64,000 bases of DNA from Falciphora oryzae (lineage: Eukaryota > Ascomycota > Sordariomycetes > Magnaporthales > Magnaporthaceae): contig JNVV01000037.1 of assembly GCA_000733355.1 (NCBI GenBank), positions 87,767 through 151,766 of the forward strand, in the 5' to 3' direction. The translations under genes were made by a program, and so were the position numbers. Position 1 is the stretch's first letter. Each line of letters opens with the position of its first letter. Below are positions 41,601-52,625 of this stretch, one piece after another. The notes under the pieces were generated by a model that did no database searches, was not told the origin of the DNA, and saw only the letters and a list, made by a program, of their open reading frames with translations.

Positions 41601-43932
41601 CCTGATCGAGCACAAGGTCACGCCGCGTTACATTGACGCGCTAATCGTCGAGCAGGGAGCCACCGTCTGCGATATGGTTATGAGCAAAAAGCAGGGCGGG
41701 CTCGGCGGGTATCTTTACGTATGCGGATCTGTTTCAGTATTCGAATCCGTCATGAGTGGCATTAAAAAGGCCATCTACAACCACCGTACGGCCACCATGG
41801 AGTCGGCCGACGTTATCGTCAACACGGCGTTTGCCGAGCGCCGCTTCATGCTCGACGTCTTCATGACGCCCAAGCCGCTGCCGTGCAACCTTCCGACCAT
41901 CCCCATGTCGCAGCTGGCCCTCAACACAGGCCACCGGCCTGGGCAGCGCATGTGGATCGGCGTGCATGGCAAAGCGTACGACGTTACCGATTTCTGCCCT
42001 ATGCATCCGGGCGGTACGCTAATTATTAAATCGAACGCCGGCGTCGACTGTTCCAAATCGTTTGATAACCTCGCCCATACCAACAACCCGGAGGTGAGCA
42101 GCCTCCTGACCAAGTACTTTGTCGGCCACCTGACGCCCAAGCCCGACTTCCACAGCAACCACGAGCTGGGTGGCCTCTACGACCTCTGGGCAGACTACCT
42201 GCGCACGAGCGTCGAGACGTTGGTAGCCCAGAACTTCGAAATGAACCTCATCGTCGGCGAGAAGATGGACTCGCCCATCGACCCGAGCATGGTCTGGTTC
42301 CAGGGCAACATGTTCTCCATGAGAGGCGTCCGAATCTTCTACAAGTACCAGTCGAGACTTTTGCAGAGCGGATTTTCGGCCTTGTTCGGCCCGAAATTTC
42401 AGGAGTTGGTGCTGAAACTGTCGTTCAACCTCGCCAATTCGGCCTCCGCCGGCGCCTCGCCGCGGCTCCCGGACGTCCTGGGCGTTATCGCGCGCGCAAA
42501 GACGTCCGAAGAAGCCGTAACTACGTCCAAGGAGATATCAGCCATCGGGCGCTTCATCAGCCACAGCGAAGACGCGCGCTTCCACGAACAGGGCATCATC
42601 AACTACGCGACTCAAGCCATCGAACTGGATATGGGCCTGCTTGAGGATATCCGCATGGAGGCCTGCCATGGCATGGACGCCTTCGACGCCCTCTCCAGCC
42701 TGGATAACGGATCCGAGGCCGAAACGATCACGGCGCTGGCCACGTTCCTGATGCAGGTGCTGGAGCGCATGGCGAAGCGACTCGAGATCTTCTACGGCAA
42801 GCTCGCGCAGCTCTCGGTGTACAGGCCCGAGATCGAGCGGAATCCGGCCCGGACGCGCTGGCGCCTGGTGCATCAACGCGTGCGTGACGGGTCCTTCTTT
42901 GTGCTCACGCAGAACATGTCCATGGCCGCGCCGCCGTCCTTCCAGCCGCGCAACCAGCCGACGGTAGACTTTGACCACATCATCAGCCAGGTCCGACACA
43001 CCCTGGCCGTGAACCCGGCGCCCATGCTTGCTCAGAATCAACAGCAGCAGACGCAGCATCGCTCTGCAGCAGCTGCGCCCGCCCAGCCGGCAAAGACGGC
43101 GACCCTCAACTCGATGCACCACTCGCGGACCCAGGCGCCGCCCAACGGCGCCTCGGCATTTGAGAGCTACGAGAACGGCAACGCGCTCAACCGCATGAGC
43201 ACCTTTATGGACCGCAACATGCGCGCCATCCGCCGCCTGTCGCGCGCCCCTGCCGGCCCTCCTCCAACCTTTGCCGCCCCGCCCCCTATCCCCGGCATGA
43301 TCGCGTACGGCAACGACCCCAACAACAGCAACCACATGCAACAAATGCTGCAGCAGAACCTGCCGTACCAGATCCAGATCCCGACGCCGCCGTCGAGCCG
43401 CAGCTCGAGCCGGTCCGCAGCCCTGGACCGCGTGCACACGACGTCGCCTGAGCAGCAGCACTTGATGCACAGCGCGGCGCCGTCTACGGGCAGCCCGCTG
43501 GCGGAGAGGCGAGTGTCCCCGCAGGCAATGATGATGGCGGGGCTGCAGCAGAAACAGCAGCACCCACCCACACCGCCCATGAGCGGTGCGAGCGTTATGG
43601 CGGCCATGATGGGCAAGATGAACGTGCGTGGGCGTGTTGGCGGCGGCGGTGGCAGCCCCAGAAGCAGTAGCAGTCGGAATAACAGCCCCGCCGGTGGTGG
43701 TTTCGGCCGCGCAAACTCGTATGCCGGGCCGCCTTCGGGGCAGCACTTCCGCCACCCCTCGGTGAGCGCCGTCTCGGTCGGCGGTGGAGGCGGTGATGCC
43801 GGTGCAAGAGTGGGTAGGCCGCGGACGGCAACGAGTACGAGCAGCGGCGGGCCGCTTAGGACCTTCAAGCTGGGAGAGCTGGTTGTTGGACAAAATCAGG
43901 GGAAGACGCAGACGGTGCCGCCGACATTTTAG
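38684..43932 (+). CDS. IDO-like haem domain + NADPH/FAD reductase + cytochrome b5 fusion protein
   Basis: Four exons: 38684-38839, 38907-38947, 39027-39784 and 39890-43932, totalling 4998 nt and 1665 residues. Residues about 60-500 form an indoleamine-2,3-dioxygenase-like domain with LPYFQVSKRLGR and the family's proximal-histidine signature RGFMGVHRYKVFGIL (His482). The other IDO signature (GGSxxQSS) is not conserved. Residues about 545-975 form a P450-reductase-type FAD/NADPH module: PGDRLAVMP, RTYSISSFP (from Arg729), SVSSGFL, GDSGIAPFRSF, FSRDS, YLYVCGS and a C-terminal RFMLDVF. No flavodoxin/FMN domain precedes it. Residues about 1000-1075 form cytochrome b5 with HPGG (His1024) and the second haem ligand in LAHT (His1048), 24 residues apart as in b5. 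An unrecognised helical region (about 1090-1320) and a disordered Gln/Ser/Gly tail follow. I infer electron flow NADPH-FAD-b5-haem. Confidence 0.9.
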
Positions 43933-44820
43933 ACGCGTGGGTAGTAGTGCGGGCGGGGAGTTGGTGATGGAAGGTTATAGGGGCAGATGGCGTGTACTTT
44001 AGCTAGTGTGTCTAGTAGAGAATATCAATAGATAGAGATAAGGGGGGACCACTCTCGGGTCGCGTTGATTCCGATATCTCTTTTCCCTTGAGTTCCGTCC
44101 TAATGATGTCCATCCTCGTTCACCACAAAAAAAAAAAAAAAAAAAAAAGATGGCACCCCCCGCCTGCACCACGGGCAAAAAGCATTGAAGGAAAGGTACA
44201 AGGAGACGAAACGATACAAAAAAGGGCGGGAGATAAAAATAAAAGGATACAGGAAATAGGAAAGAATATCGGGGAAAGGAAAAGATACAAGAAAAAGAAG
44301 AATACATAGGAATAAGAGAAATACATAGGAAAAATGAAAAGATACAGTAAAAAGGAAAATATCTAGGAAAAAGGAAAGGATATAGGATAGAAAAGCTCAT
44401 ATTGGGAGTTGCGGGCATTGGCTGCTTCGCTCCTGCTGTTCGAGTCGTCCAGATCCATCTTCCGAGGTCTCAGGGTCGGCCGGGCAGCTGTCAAAATCAT
44501 ATCTGAACGGCAGGACATTGCAACGTTTGGGAAGACTCCCTTGAGAGCAGCCATTCTAGCAGAGCAGCTGGCAAACAGGTGGTTGGCCCAAGTGTACCAC
44601 TGATCGGCAGTTGTTTGTCCAGCCAGATATCCCAAGGCAGCCACTCCAAGTCAACCAGGCTCCCCTCCCACAAGGGCTTAGCTAGTTAGACCTTGCCAAA
44701 CTCGAATTCTGACCTAGCAGTCACGACCACCTCCCAGCTCCGTTACCCACACACAAACACTTGCTCATCAATCTCAGCCAACACTACCACATCGTCAAGC
44801 CACGTGCTAACACAGTCACC
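43933..44820. other. intergenic with A-run and purine-rich repeat tract
   Basis: 22 A at 44127-44148 and a degenerate purine-rich tract at 44200-44397. The 60 bases before the next ATG are an ordinary CA-rich leader. Confidence 0.65.
44200..44397. repeat. degenerate GATACA/GGAAA purine-rich tract
   Basis: Repeated ATACATAGGAA, AAAGATACA and GGAAARGATA motifs without a strict period. Similar in kind to the tract at 24416-24525, and likewise behind an A-run. Confidence 0.65.
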
Positions 44821-45789
44821 ATGACTCATTATAAGAGTCGCAACCGCCGCGGCTTCAGCAAGCAGAAGGCCCCCAAGCCAGCCGAGGGCCTGGAGCCGCA
44901 GCCCCAGGCGGCAGAGCCCGAGGCCATCACTCTGGCGGCTGGAAGGTACCGCGCGAGCCTCGCTGGTCTTCTTCACTCGGCGGACGCGGAGAATGCCAAG
45001 ACTAACCCCGCCGCTGTCAGCGTTGCAGCCGATGCCGCGGACTCGGCCGAGCTTCAGCAAGCGGCCATGGCCATGGTCGAGCTGGCGACGTTAGCTCAGA
45101 CACCAGCTCAGGGCGTCGCGGGCCTCAAGACGCCCAGCGACTTTGAGGCCGCCTTTGATAAGCTTGTACGTATGGACATGATGCATGCCGCCGCCCACGC
45201 AGCTACTAACCGTGACAACAAAAAGAGCGTGTCGCCGCCTAGCGACGAGGTCGCTGCGGCACCCGCCGTCGAGCAAGCCGCCACCATCCAGACCTCGCAC
45301 CCCGCGATGATGGATCCCGCCTTCGCACAAGCAGCCGCCGGCGAGAAAGCCATCGCCACCCAGACCCCGCGCCCGGCAATGATGGACTCCGCCTTCGGTC
45401 AAGCAACCGTTAGCGAGAAGGCCACCACCATCCAGACCTCGCATCCCGCGATTATGGACCCCGCCTTCGGCCAAGCGGCCCGCGACGAGCAGCAGCACCG
45501 CGACGACGCCTCGAAGGAGGCCGGCGTCGGCGTCGGCGTCGGCATCGCCAAGCCCGTGGCCGTGAAGCTCGCTCCGGCCCGGTCCGCGGCTGCGCGGCGC
45601 CGCAACCCCGATGAGTTCCGCCAGTCGCTCCTGGACCAGGTGCAGCGCATCAAGGCGACAGAGAACGCGCCCGAGCAGCTGCACCAAGTCCTGGCGGAGC
45701 TCCGCGCGTGCATCGACGAGAGGATGACTGAGTTTGTCGACATTGGCGGCGTCGTCTTCGATCTGGGATGCGGCGGACCGTATCGTTGA
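44821..45789 (+). CDS. orphan Ala-rich protein with three 24-residue repeats
   Basis: A single exon of 322 residues, start MTHYKSRNRRGF in good context (cacagtcaccATG). The N-terminus is basic and the middle Ala/Glu-rich. Three tandem 24-residue repeats (45271-45486) have a core like QTSHPAMMDPAFGQA. A Gly-Val repeat follows, then a helical C-terminus (FRQSLLDQVQRIKAT..ACIDERMTEF). No signal peptide or membrane segment is seen and no family is recognised. Codon usage is like that of its neighbours, and the repeats conserve protein more than DNA, which favours a real gene. Confidence 0.72.
   Translation: MTHYKSRNRRGFSKQKAPKPAEGLEPQPQAAEPEAITLAAGRYRASLAGLLHSADAENAKTNPAAVSVAADAADSAELQQAAMAMVELATLAQTPAQGVAGLKTPSDFEAAFDKLVRMDMMHAAAHAATNRDNKKSVSPPSDEVAAAPAVEQAATIQTSHPAMMDPAFAQAAAGEKAIATQTPRPAMMDSAFGQATVSEKATTIQTSHPAIMDPAFGQAARDEQQHRDDASKEAGVGVGVGIAKPVAVKLAPARSAAARRRNPDEFRQSLLDQVQRIKATENAPEQLHQVLAELRACIDERMTEFVDIGGVVFDLGCGGPYR
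45271..45486 (+). repeat. three tandem 72-bp coding repeats
   Basis: Units 45271-45342, 45343-45414 and 45415-45486 each encode 24 residues with the shared core HPAMMDPAFGQA or close variants. Confidence 0.9.
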
Positions 45790-46942
45790 GCCTTCGGGAC
45801 GCCGCAACCCAGGTGAGCGAAGAGTGTCGGCTCCGTGTCATCCATGGAGGGAGGCTGTGATGAGGCTACGGCAAGGGGTTGTCATTCCTTCCGCTGCTTC
45901 CTGTCACCTGCAGAAAAAGAATGGCTGATCGGGACCGGTAGGTTGCTTTTGCCCCCGCACCCTATTGCCAAAGAAGAGCCGCAAGCCAACGGCGCTTCCG
46001 TGTGTCAAAAACAATGGCAACTGACAAGACAGCCAGGATAAGGAAAAAGAAAAGGGATCTTATGTGTCCCATGGACTCAGGCACTACCTTCACAAGACAC
46101 TTTGTCGCAACGATTAGGGTGGAAGCAGACAGTCAGAGACACAGTCATGGGCAGGAGGCCATTGAGTGAGAGATGTGTGATATCCTCCACTTGGTGTTGA
46201 GCACATGGAAGACAAAGGATCAGGACTTGGCAATACCGCTTGGGTCGATTTGTTTGGCGTAAATCAGGGAATGCATGGATGGAGTTTAGGATGTTGGGGC
46301 CGCCTAAGATATTTGAGTAAAAGGAGAAGAGAACCCAGCGTGGCAAACTGAAGTACAAGAGGATTAATGAGGGACGCTCATCAACAAACTCAGTAAAAAT
46401 GATGCAAGTGACTGGCAGACAAAGCCATGTCGTCAGCCAGCCGCACGTGACTCAGCGTGGGAGCCGTCAATCCCAAAAGGTGGCTGGGACCTGCAGGGTT
46501 TTGCGCAGCTCGCAAACCAAACGTGGTTGCGGCTCCACCCTGCGCATCAATTTCTTGCGACAGACAAAGAAAAGCAAAGCTTGCACAATTCTGATCAGAA
46601 CAAACCATCCCGCTCTGGAAAAAGACATCACCAGCTGCAGCCTTTGACTTTGTCCCCGCGCCCAACCCTCCTTCAACTGAAGGCGTTACACCCCGACACC
46701 TTTTTCATCGCCTCTGCTGCCACTATCCCATTCCTTAGTCGCGCAATCCAGTCGCGTCCTTTAGAGCGACCGAACCGCTCCCTCGCAGAAGCGTTGGAGC
46801 CGTGCGGTGTTTCGCACGAGACGCGCGCGCATTGATTGCCACCCACGATTGAACCTGGCCTGTCGACACTCCGTGCCATTGAAGATTTTGACCATCTGTC
46901 TTGCATCCCGTCAACCGCGATTCCGCGCGCCCTGCAATAATC
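45790..46942. other. intergenic, no gene seen
   Basis: 1.15 kb. It contains TGACTCA at 46448-46454, about 490 bp before the KH gene. No protein-like frame. Confidence 0.65.
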
Positions 46943-48821
46943 ATGGCCGAACAAGCCACGAGTCTCCAGGAGATCCTGGCGCGCCTCGGTATGCTGACGC
47001 CCTGAACGCTGATGAATCGAAAACTCGAAATGATGCTGACTGTGCGGTGTGACGACGACCAAGGCGCCGCGCAATCGGCCCAGCCGCCTCCCCCAGGCAG
47101 CGCCATGCCCGCGTATCCTCCTTCACAGCAGTCGTACCCGCCGCCCGCTGGCGCGCCATACGGCGCGCCTCCCGGCGCCTACCCCTACCCCCAGCCCTCG
47201 GCCAGCGGGAGCGTCGACCTATCCAAGGTGGCACCCTACCAGTCCGGAGCCACAGGAGCCGCGCCAGGCGCCGGCAGCATCCAGGACGCCATCGCCAGGG
47301 CGAGGAGCTTCGCGGCCGACCACGGCGCGACGCCATACGAGCGCCCTCCCGGCTATGGTGGCGATAGGCCCGGAAGCGGCGGCCCGCCCAGATACGGCAG
47401 GTCGCGTTCCCGGTCACCATCCCGGCGTGACGGCGACTTCCGTGGAAACTACAACCCCTACCGCGAGGACCGCGGGCGCGACGGCGGCTCTCGCGATCGC
47501 GACCGGTCCTTCTCGCCTCGCGGACGCCGCGCTGGCGGCAACGTGTTCTCTCCGCGTGGCGGCCACGGAGGCGCTCGCGAACGATCCCCACTCCGCGGCG
47601 ACGACAACTCGGAGACGATGCAGATTGAGGGCAGCCTCGTCGGCCTTATCATCGGTCGCCAGGGCGAGAACCTCCGTCGCATCGAGGGCGACACGCAGTG
47701 CCGGGTGCAGTTCCTGCCAGCCTCGGCATCTGATGGCGACCACCGCCTCTGCAAGATCACTGGACCTCCTCCCAGGCGTGCCGAGGCCCGCGCGGCCATC
47801 AACCGCATCATCGACGACAGCGGCATGACACCCCTCAACAGGGGCGGTTTTGAGCGCGGCGGCAGGCCAGAACGTGGCGGAGCCGGTGCCATGGTAGAGC
47901 CCAAGGAGGGCGAGGAGTGCCTCCAGATCATGGTCCCCGATAGAACCGTGGGCCTGATTATTGGTCGTGGCGGCGAGACTATTCGTGACCTCCAGGAGCG
48001 GAGCGGGTGCCATATCAACATAGTCGGAGAGTCCAAGAGCGTCAACGGGCTGCGCCCCGTCAACCTGATTGGTACTCACGAGACGTCCATGAGGGCCAAG
48101 AACCTCATCATGGAGATCGTCGAGAGCGACACCCGCAACGGCGGCCAAGGAGGACCCGGCGGCCCGCCCCACGGAGGGCCCCGTGGCCATCGCGGCGATC
48201 ACGGTGGCATGGGCGGCGGCATGGGTGGTGGTGATAGGATCAACGACTCCATCTACGTGCCGTCGGAAGCCGTTGGCATGATCATCGGCAAAGGCGGCGA
48301 GACCATCAGGGAGATGCAGAGCAACACGGGCTGCAAGATCAACGTCTCCCAGTCGTCCGGCCCCAACGAGACGGAACGCGAGATCGGTCTCGTCGGCAGC
48401 CGCGACTCCATTGAGAGGGCGAAGCGCGCCATCGAAGACAAGGTCGAGACGGTCCGCCAGAAGAACAGCGGCGGTGGTGGATACCGCGGCGGCCGTGGCG
48501 CCCACAGAGACTACGACAACCCGAACTATGGCCAGCCCTCTAACCACAGCGCATCACAGAGCCAGCAGCCGCCGGCCGCCCAGGCAGCGCCGGGACAGCC
48601 GGCCCCTGCTGCTCCAGGAGGTGCTGACCCCTACGCAGCCTGTAAGTTCTTCTTGACCCCTGTAATCCCGCGTTTGAGGGTGTAGCCCCGTCTGACTGCA
48701 GCCTTCCACAGACGGCGGTTACCAAGCATATGCTGCTCTATGGTTTCAGGCCATGGCGCAGGCCCAGCAGGCCGGCCAGACGGCCGAGGGGGACAAAAAG
48801 AATCCGCCTGGAACATCGTGA
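46943..48821 (+). CDS. triple KH-domain RNA-binding protein
   Basis: Three exons: 46943-46988, 47064-48641 and 48712-48821, totalling 1734 nt and 577 residues. The start is MAEQATSLQEILARL. A Pro/Tyr/Gln-rich region and an SR/RG-rich stretch (SRSRSPSRRDGDFRG) lead to three KH domains: GLIIGRQGENLRRI (about 205-270), GLIIGRGGETIRDL (about 300-370) and GMIIGKGGETIREM (about 408-475). These are type-I KH folds with intact GxxG loops. The spliced C-terminus (DPYAAYGGYQAYAALWFQAM) resembles the YxxY motifs of FUBP/KSRP-like proteins. The likely role is binding single-stranded RNA or DNA in mRNA metabolism. The first exon is very short, so an unspliced reading would miss the true start. Confidence 0.93.
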
Positions 48822-50651
48822 TGTCTCAGTGCACGCTCACGCCCACCGACTTGACGCCTCGCAGGTGCTTCTTGATGCAGTGATGCTCGATGAAACGCTT
48901 GACACACGCCTCTTTGTCTGCCTGCCTGCCTGCCTGCCTGCTGCTGCCTGCCTACGACGTCGTCTTAATGACCTGGATCGCCATGACCGTGCGTGCGCAC
49001 AACGACTATATAACCGACCCCATGAACGCCCTCACCGCTTGTACCAGTACTACGCCTTCCTTCCTTGTCACGAGTCTTTGCCTCCGTTTCTTCTACACCT
49101 TTCTCTTTGCATCTACGCTCGCATCTACGAGATACCCCTGGGGACCCGGACTGCACGCCACGTTTTTTTTTTTCCTTTTTGCGCCATGCGTCGTGAGCGT
49201 CTTGTGCGTGACCTGACTCTTGTCTCGCTCGACGCCCCAGTCCTGCCTGCGTCTTGGATGGAATATCTGTCTGCTGATTTGGCACCTGCACGCTGCTTCG
49301 TCCACTGGTCGTAGACCTGGCCCAGACTTTCATGACGATGATCATGGATGATGTCGGGCCTTGACAACTGGTGACACCTGCTGTTGCTTTTGTGGCTGGC
49401 CAAACCAAACTACCCGACGAATCCTAAAATGACGACAACAACAATGGCCTCATCATTTTTGGCGACTTGAGCCCCCCAGCCACTCCCAACTCCGTTTCTC
49501 TTCACTACGCATTTACCTATCTACTGGCATCTTATGGGATTCACATGAGGTATCACCCCACCAGGTCTGCACCCGGTCACGGTCCCCTGGTTTGCTACTA
49601 CTACCTGGTCCTTCATTTGGGCAAAAGCACCTCGTTTGTGTCGTCTAACTTTGGGCTATGACGAACAGGGGCAACCCCAGATGGATGCCACCTTCAGTCG
49701 ACCGATATGCCTCTGCTGCTTCGGTCTGCATGCCGTCATGTTGCTGGTCTGATTTCGTCACCATGTGTCCTCTTTTTCTGGGGAGGATACCTCTGGCTCA
49801 CGCTCAAAACGCTGCTGTCGCCATTGCATGCTATGCACGGGGGGGTGACTGATGAGGGTGAAGGGTGGATTCATGAACCACGGATTCGGCCGCCTCCATA
49901 TACTTTTCTTTTCTTTTCTTTTCTATTTCGTTGTCTTTGCGGGTAAATAAACCCGCAGTGTGTACGGCTTGGACGCGGTTTTTTCGTCGGTTCCCTTTTT
50001 TTTTTTTTATCCTTCGCCTATTACTTTTTCCTATACTATTGCTGCTGTTCCCATTGATTCTGGGTCTTACTCGGGAACGGTCACCAGAGTTTCGAGCGGC
50101 GGACTGCCGTCCTCTCCGCCGCACCCAGCTCCACCAGACAAGGGCATTTTACCTCCCATTGTAAGAGGGTATGGGTTTCTCGGAATCGGTTTTTTTTTTT
50201 TTTTTTTTCGCTCTGTCTCTCTTTTCTTTCTCTTTTTCTGTCTGCCACCTAAACAAGTCGTCGATGGCTTATTATTCGCGACAAGCGGGAGGAACGAAGA
50301 GGGGAATGCCCGATGGGATGGGGTACAAGGGACACGAAAAGCACTATTATTTTTATGCGCAGATAACCGAGATTTTGGAATGCTACCATCGTTCTACTAT
50401 AAGTGGTTGCCCGCGGCGGTTCCTTGCATCATCGCGACCATATGTGCCGGGCCAGTTCGTCGCGACACCACAAGTGATTGGCCTGCCCCACATGCCGAGA
50501 GAACCACCCACAAAACGGAACGGGCAAAAAAAAAAAATAACTTATGATGGAAGCCGTTACCAGGGGGGAACTTGTGTGAAGAAAAAAAAAAAAAAAAGAT
50601 GTGACGCCAGAACCCCTGAAAGGAGCTAACGACGATTTGCACGGTGAGAAC
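48822..50651. other. intergenic between KH gene and tRNA
   Basis: 1.8 kb with T- and A-runs (for example near 50188 and 50583) and no protein-like frame. The first part is probably the KH gene 3' UTR. Confidence 0.65.
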
Positions 50652-50732
50652 CGACAACGACAAGATTCGAACTTGTGCGGCCGAAGCCATATGATTTCTA
50701 GTCATACCCATTAACCACTCTGGCACGTTGCC
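50652..50732 (-). tRNA. tRNA-Ser(AGA)
   Basis: 81 nt, no intron. The acceptor stem GGCAACG pairs with CGTTGTC. The D arm contains AGTGGTTAAT. The anticodon stem TATGA/TCATA encloses loop CTAGAAA with anticodon AGA. A long variable arm (GGCTTCGGCC) is typical of serine tRNAs, and the T arm is ACAAG-TTCGAAT-CTTGT. CCA is not encoded, as usual in eukaryotes. Confidence 0.95.
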
Positions 50733-51398
50733 TGATGAAGGAATCCTCGCCGGACAGGGCCCTCAAGTGTGGTCCACCGCCACGCAGGGCTTGCGGATCC
50801 ATGACTGACTGACTGGCTTTTCTCTTTTCTTTTTTTTTTTGTTTTTTGTTCGTGAGTTTTCAAGATATGGGTAGGTGGTCGCTGGTGACCAGAATGGTTC
50901 TCTCTCTACTTAGGTACCCCTTTCGCTTTTCGCCTTGTCATGGCCTCCGGCTAGGGTGAGAGAGTGAAGAATCCGAAATATCCACCCAGTGGCCTAGTAG
51001 TTAGTGTATGGGAATGATCCAAGAGGCGAGGGAAGAATCAATGCATGAAAAGAGTACAACGTCTATATGTCATGATAACAATGCCCTCATAACGATGTGC
51101 ATGTCAGAACGCAGCATGAAAACCCGTTTACAACCTCCCTCGCATCCGAAAAAACGCCACTGCCAAGTCTCCAACGGGGAAAAACAGCAACGGAGCCGCA
51201 CGTGACGCCCGGAAAGCCGGCCTCGCGAGTGAGCAGATTTGGTGAGGCAGACCCCCAAGAACCAGAAAATCCAAAGGACAGGAATAAGAGATGTATTATG
51301 CAATATTTGGTTCCTCTGTCCAACACAAACACCGCAGAAGAAAAAAGTAACAAGAAAAGAAATCACAATGACCCCGCTACCCAATACCCTATCCATAA
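50733..51398. other. intergenic, no gene seen
   Basis: 5' flank of the tRNA and 3' flank of the DnaJ gene. A box-A-like TGGCCTAGTAGTTAG near 50991 has no box B behind it. Confidence 0.6.
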
Positions 51399-52625
51399 TC
51401 AAGAAGCCTTCGCCTTGCCCTGCTGGCTATCAGGCTTGCCGTTCCCGCGCAGCAGCCTCTCGAGCCGCGCGCACGAGGGCTTGGGGTGGCTCTTTGCGCG
51501 CTCGAGCATGTCCTGGTCGACGTAGAACCAGCCCTGGGCGGCCTCGTGCAGGCGCTGCTGCTGGTGCGACTCCTGCTCGCACTCGCGCTTGAGCCGGTTC
51601 ACAAACGTGACGTAGGCCTGCTGGTGCAGCTGCGACACCTTGTTCTTGTTCTGGCGGATCTTGGCCCAGTCCTCCTCGCGCACGAAGAAGTTGAGCCCGC
51701 TGTCGTGCACCTGCCGGTGGCTGTGCGCGCCCAGCGGCATGTCGAACACCACGTCGGGCACCGCGGGCGCCGTCGAGCCAGCAAAGAGCGACGTGATGAG
51801 CGGGATGACGAAGAGGAAGATGACGGGCAACAGGCCTATTATCGTCGACAGGATGCTCGCCTCGGCCTGCTGCTGCTCCCCGCCTGCTGCGCCGTCCCGC
51901 GGTCTCCTCCTCGGCCGCCCGCCGCCGAACTGGTGTACCCTTATGCCGGGGCCGCCGCCCATGTTAAAGACGAACTGCGGGCCTGTGTCGAAACCTAGAT
52001 CATCACCACATTTAGCATACGTTATGCCCTCGGGCAAACATTCACAAATAGGTGCTCGTCTCTTACCTCCGCCAAACGGTCCACCAAAGCCGCCCCCGCC
52101 AAAGAACCGCCTGAACATCTCCTCGGGGCTGATCTCCTCCTCGAACCCGCCCCCGAACCCGCCTCCTCCTCCCCCACCCCCGCCACCTCCGAACCCGCCG
52201 GCGGCGCGTTGCCTGTTGGCGAAGCCGGCAAAGGGGTTCTGCTGCTGCTGCTGCTGGCGGGCGCTCTCGAACCTCGAGTCCGGGTCCGTGCCGAACCGGT
52301 CGAACTTGTCGCGCTTCTCCTTGTCGCCCAGGACCGAGAAGGCGCGCGCGACCATCTTGAAGGCCTCGTCGGCGTGCTCGTAGCCATTCTTGTCCGGGTG
52401 CGTCAGGAGCGACTGTTTCCTGTAGGCCTTTTTTATCTCGGCGTCGCTGCACGAGGCCTCGACGGCCAGGATCTCGTAGAAGGCGGTGGCGCGGCACCGC
52501 CGGATCCGCAGCACCGCCGCCTTCTGCTCGGGCGTGCAGCCGCGGCCCTGGTTGCCCTGGTTGTGCTCGCGGGACCGCGCCGCGCCGCCGTTGGCGGCGT
52601 CGGCCCCGGACGTTTTTGCGCTCAT
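51399..52625 (-). CDS. ER-membrane-type DnaJ protein (J domain + DUF1977)
   Basis: Two exons: 52067-52625 and 51399-51994, joined across a 72-nt intron (GTAAGAG..GATCTAG), 1155 nt and 384 residues. The J domain (about 43-112) has the HPD motif (LLTHPDKNG). A Gln-run and a long Gly/Phe region (about 120-185) follow. The single membrane segment (STIIGLLPVIFLFVIPLITSL, about 235-260) precedes a DUF1977-like C-terminal domain (GLNFFVREEDWAKIR). This is the architecture of DNAJB12/DNAJB14-type proteins that assist Hsp70 in ER-associated degradation. The intron is in frame and lacks stops, so a retained-intron isoform with 24 extra residues is possible. Confidence 0.92.
   Translation of the reverse strand: MSAKTSGADAANGGAARSREHNQGNQGRGCTPEQKAAVLRIRRCRATAFYEILAVEASCSDAEIKKAYRKQSLLTHPDKNGYEHADEAFKMVARAFSVLGDKEKRDKFDRFGTDPDSRFESARQQQQQQNPFAGFANRQRAAGGFGGGGGGGGGGGFGGGFEEEISPEEMFRRFFGGGGFGGPFGGGKRRAPICECLPEGITYAKCGDDLGFDTGPQFVFNMGGGPGIRVHQFGGGRPRRRPRDGAAGGEQQQAEASILSTIIGLLPVIFLFVIPLITSLFAGSTAPAVPDVVFDMPLGAHSHRQVHDSGLNFFVREEDWAKIRQNKNKVSQLHQQAYVTFVNRLKRECEQESHQQQRLHEAAQGWFYVDQDMLERAKSHPKPSCARLERLLRGNGKPDSQQGKAKAS

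Noticed and set aside
42538..43893. 451-codon open frame antisense to the IDO-fusion gene
   Set aside because: Shadow of the low-complexity C-terminal exon; Arg/His-rich with no domain.
44761..44820. 20-residue upstream extension of the orphan repeat protein
   Set aside because: Begins with a non-ATG codon; the ATG at 44821 has a good context.
50985..51060. Possible second tRNA (box A-like TGGCCTAGTAGTTAG)
   Set aside because: No box B or T arm downstream, and no acceptor stem pairs.
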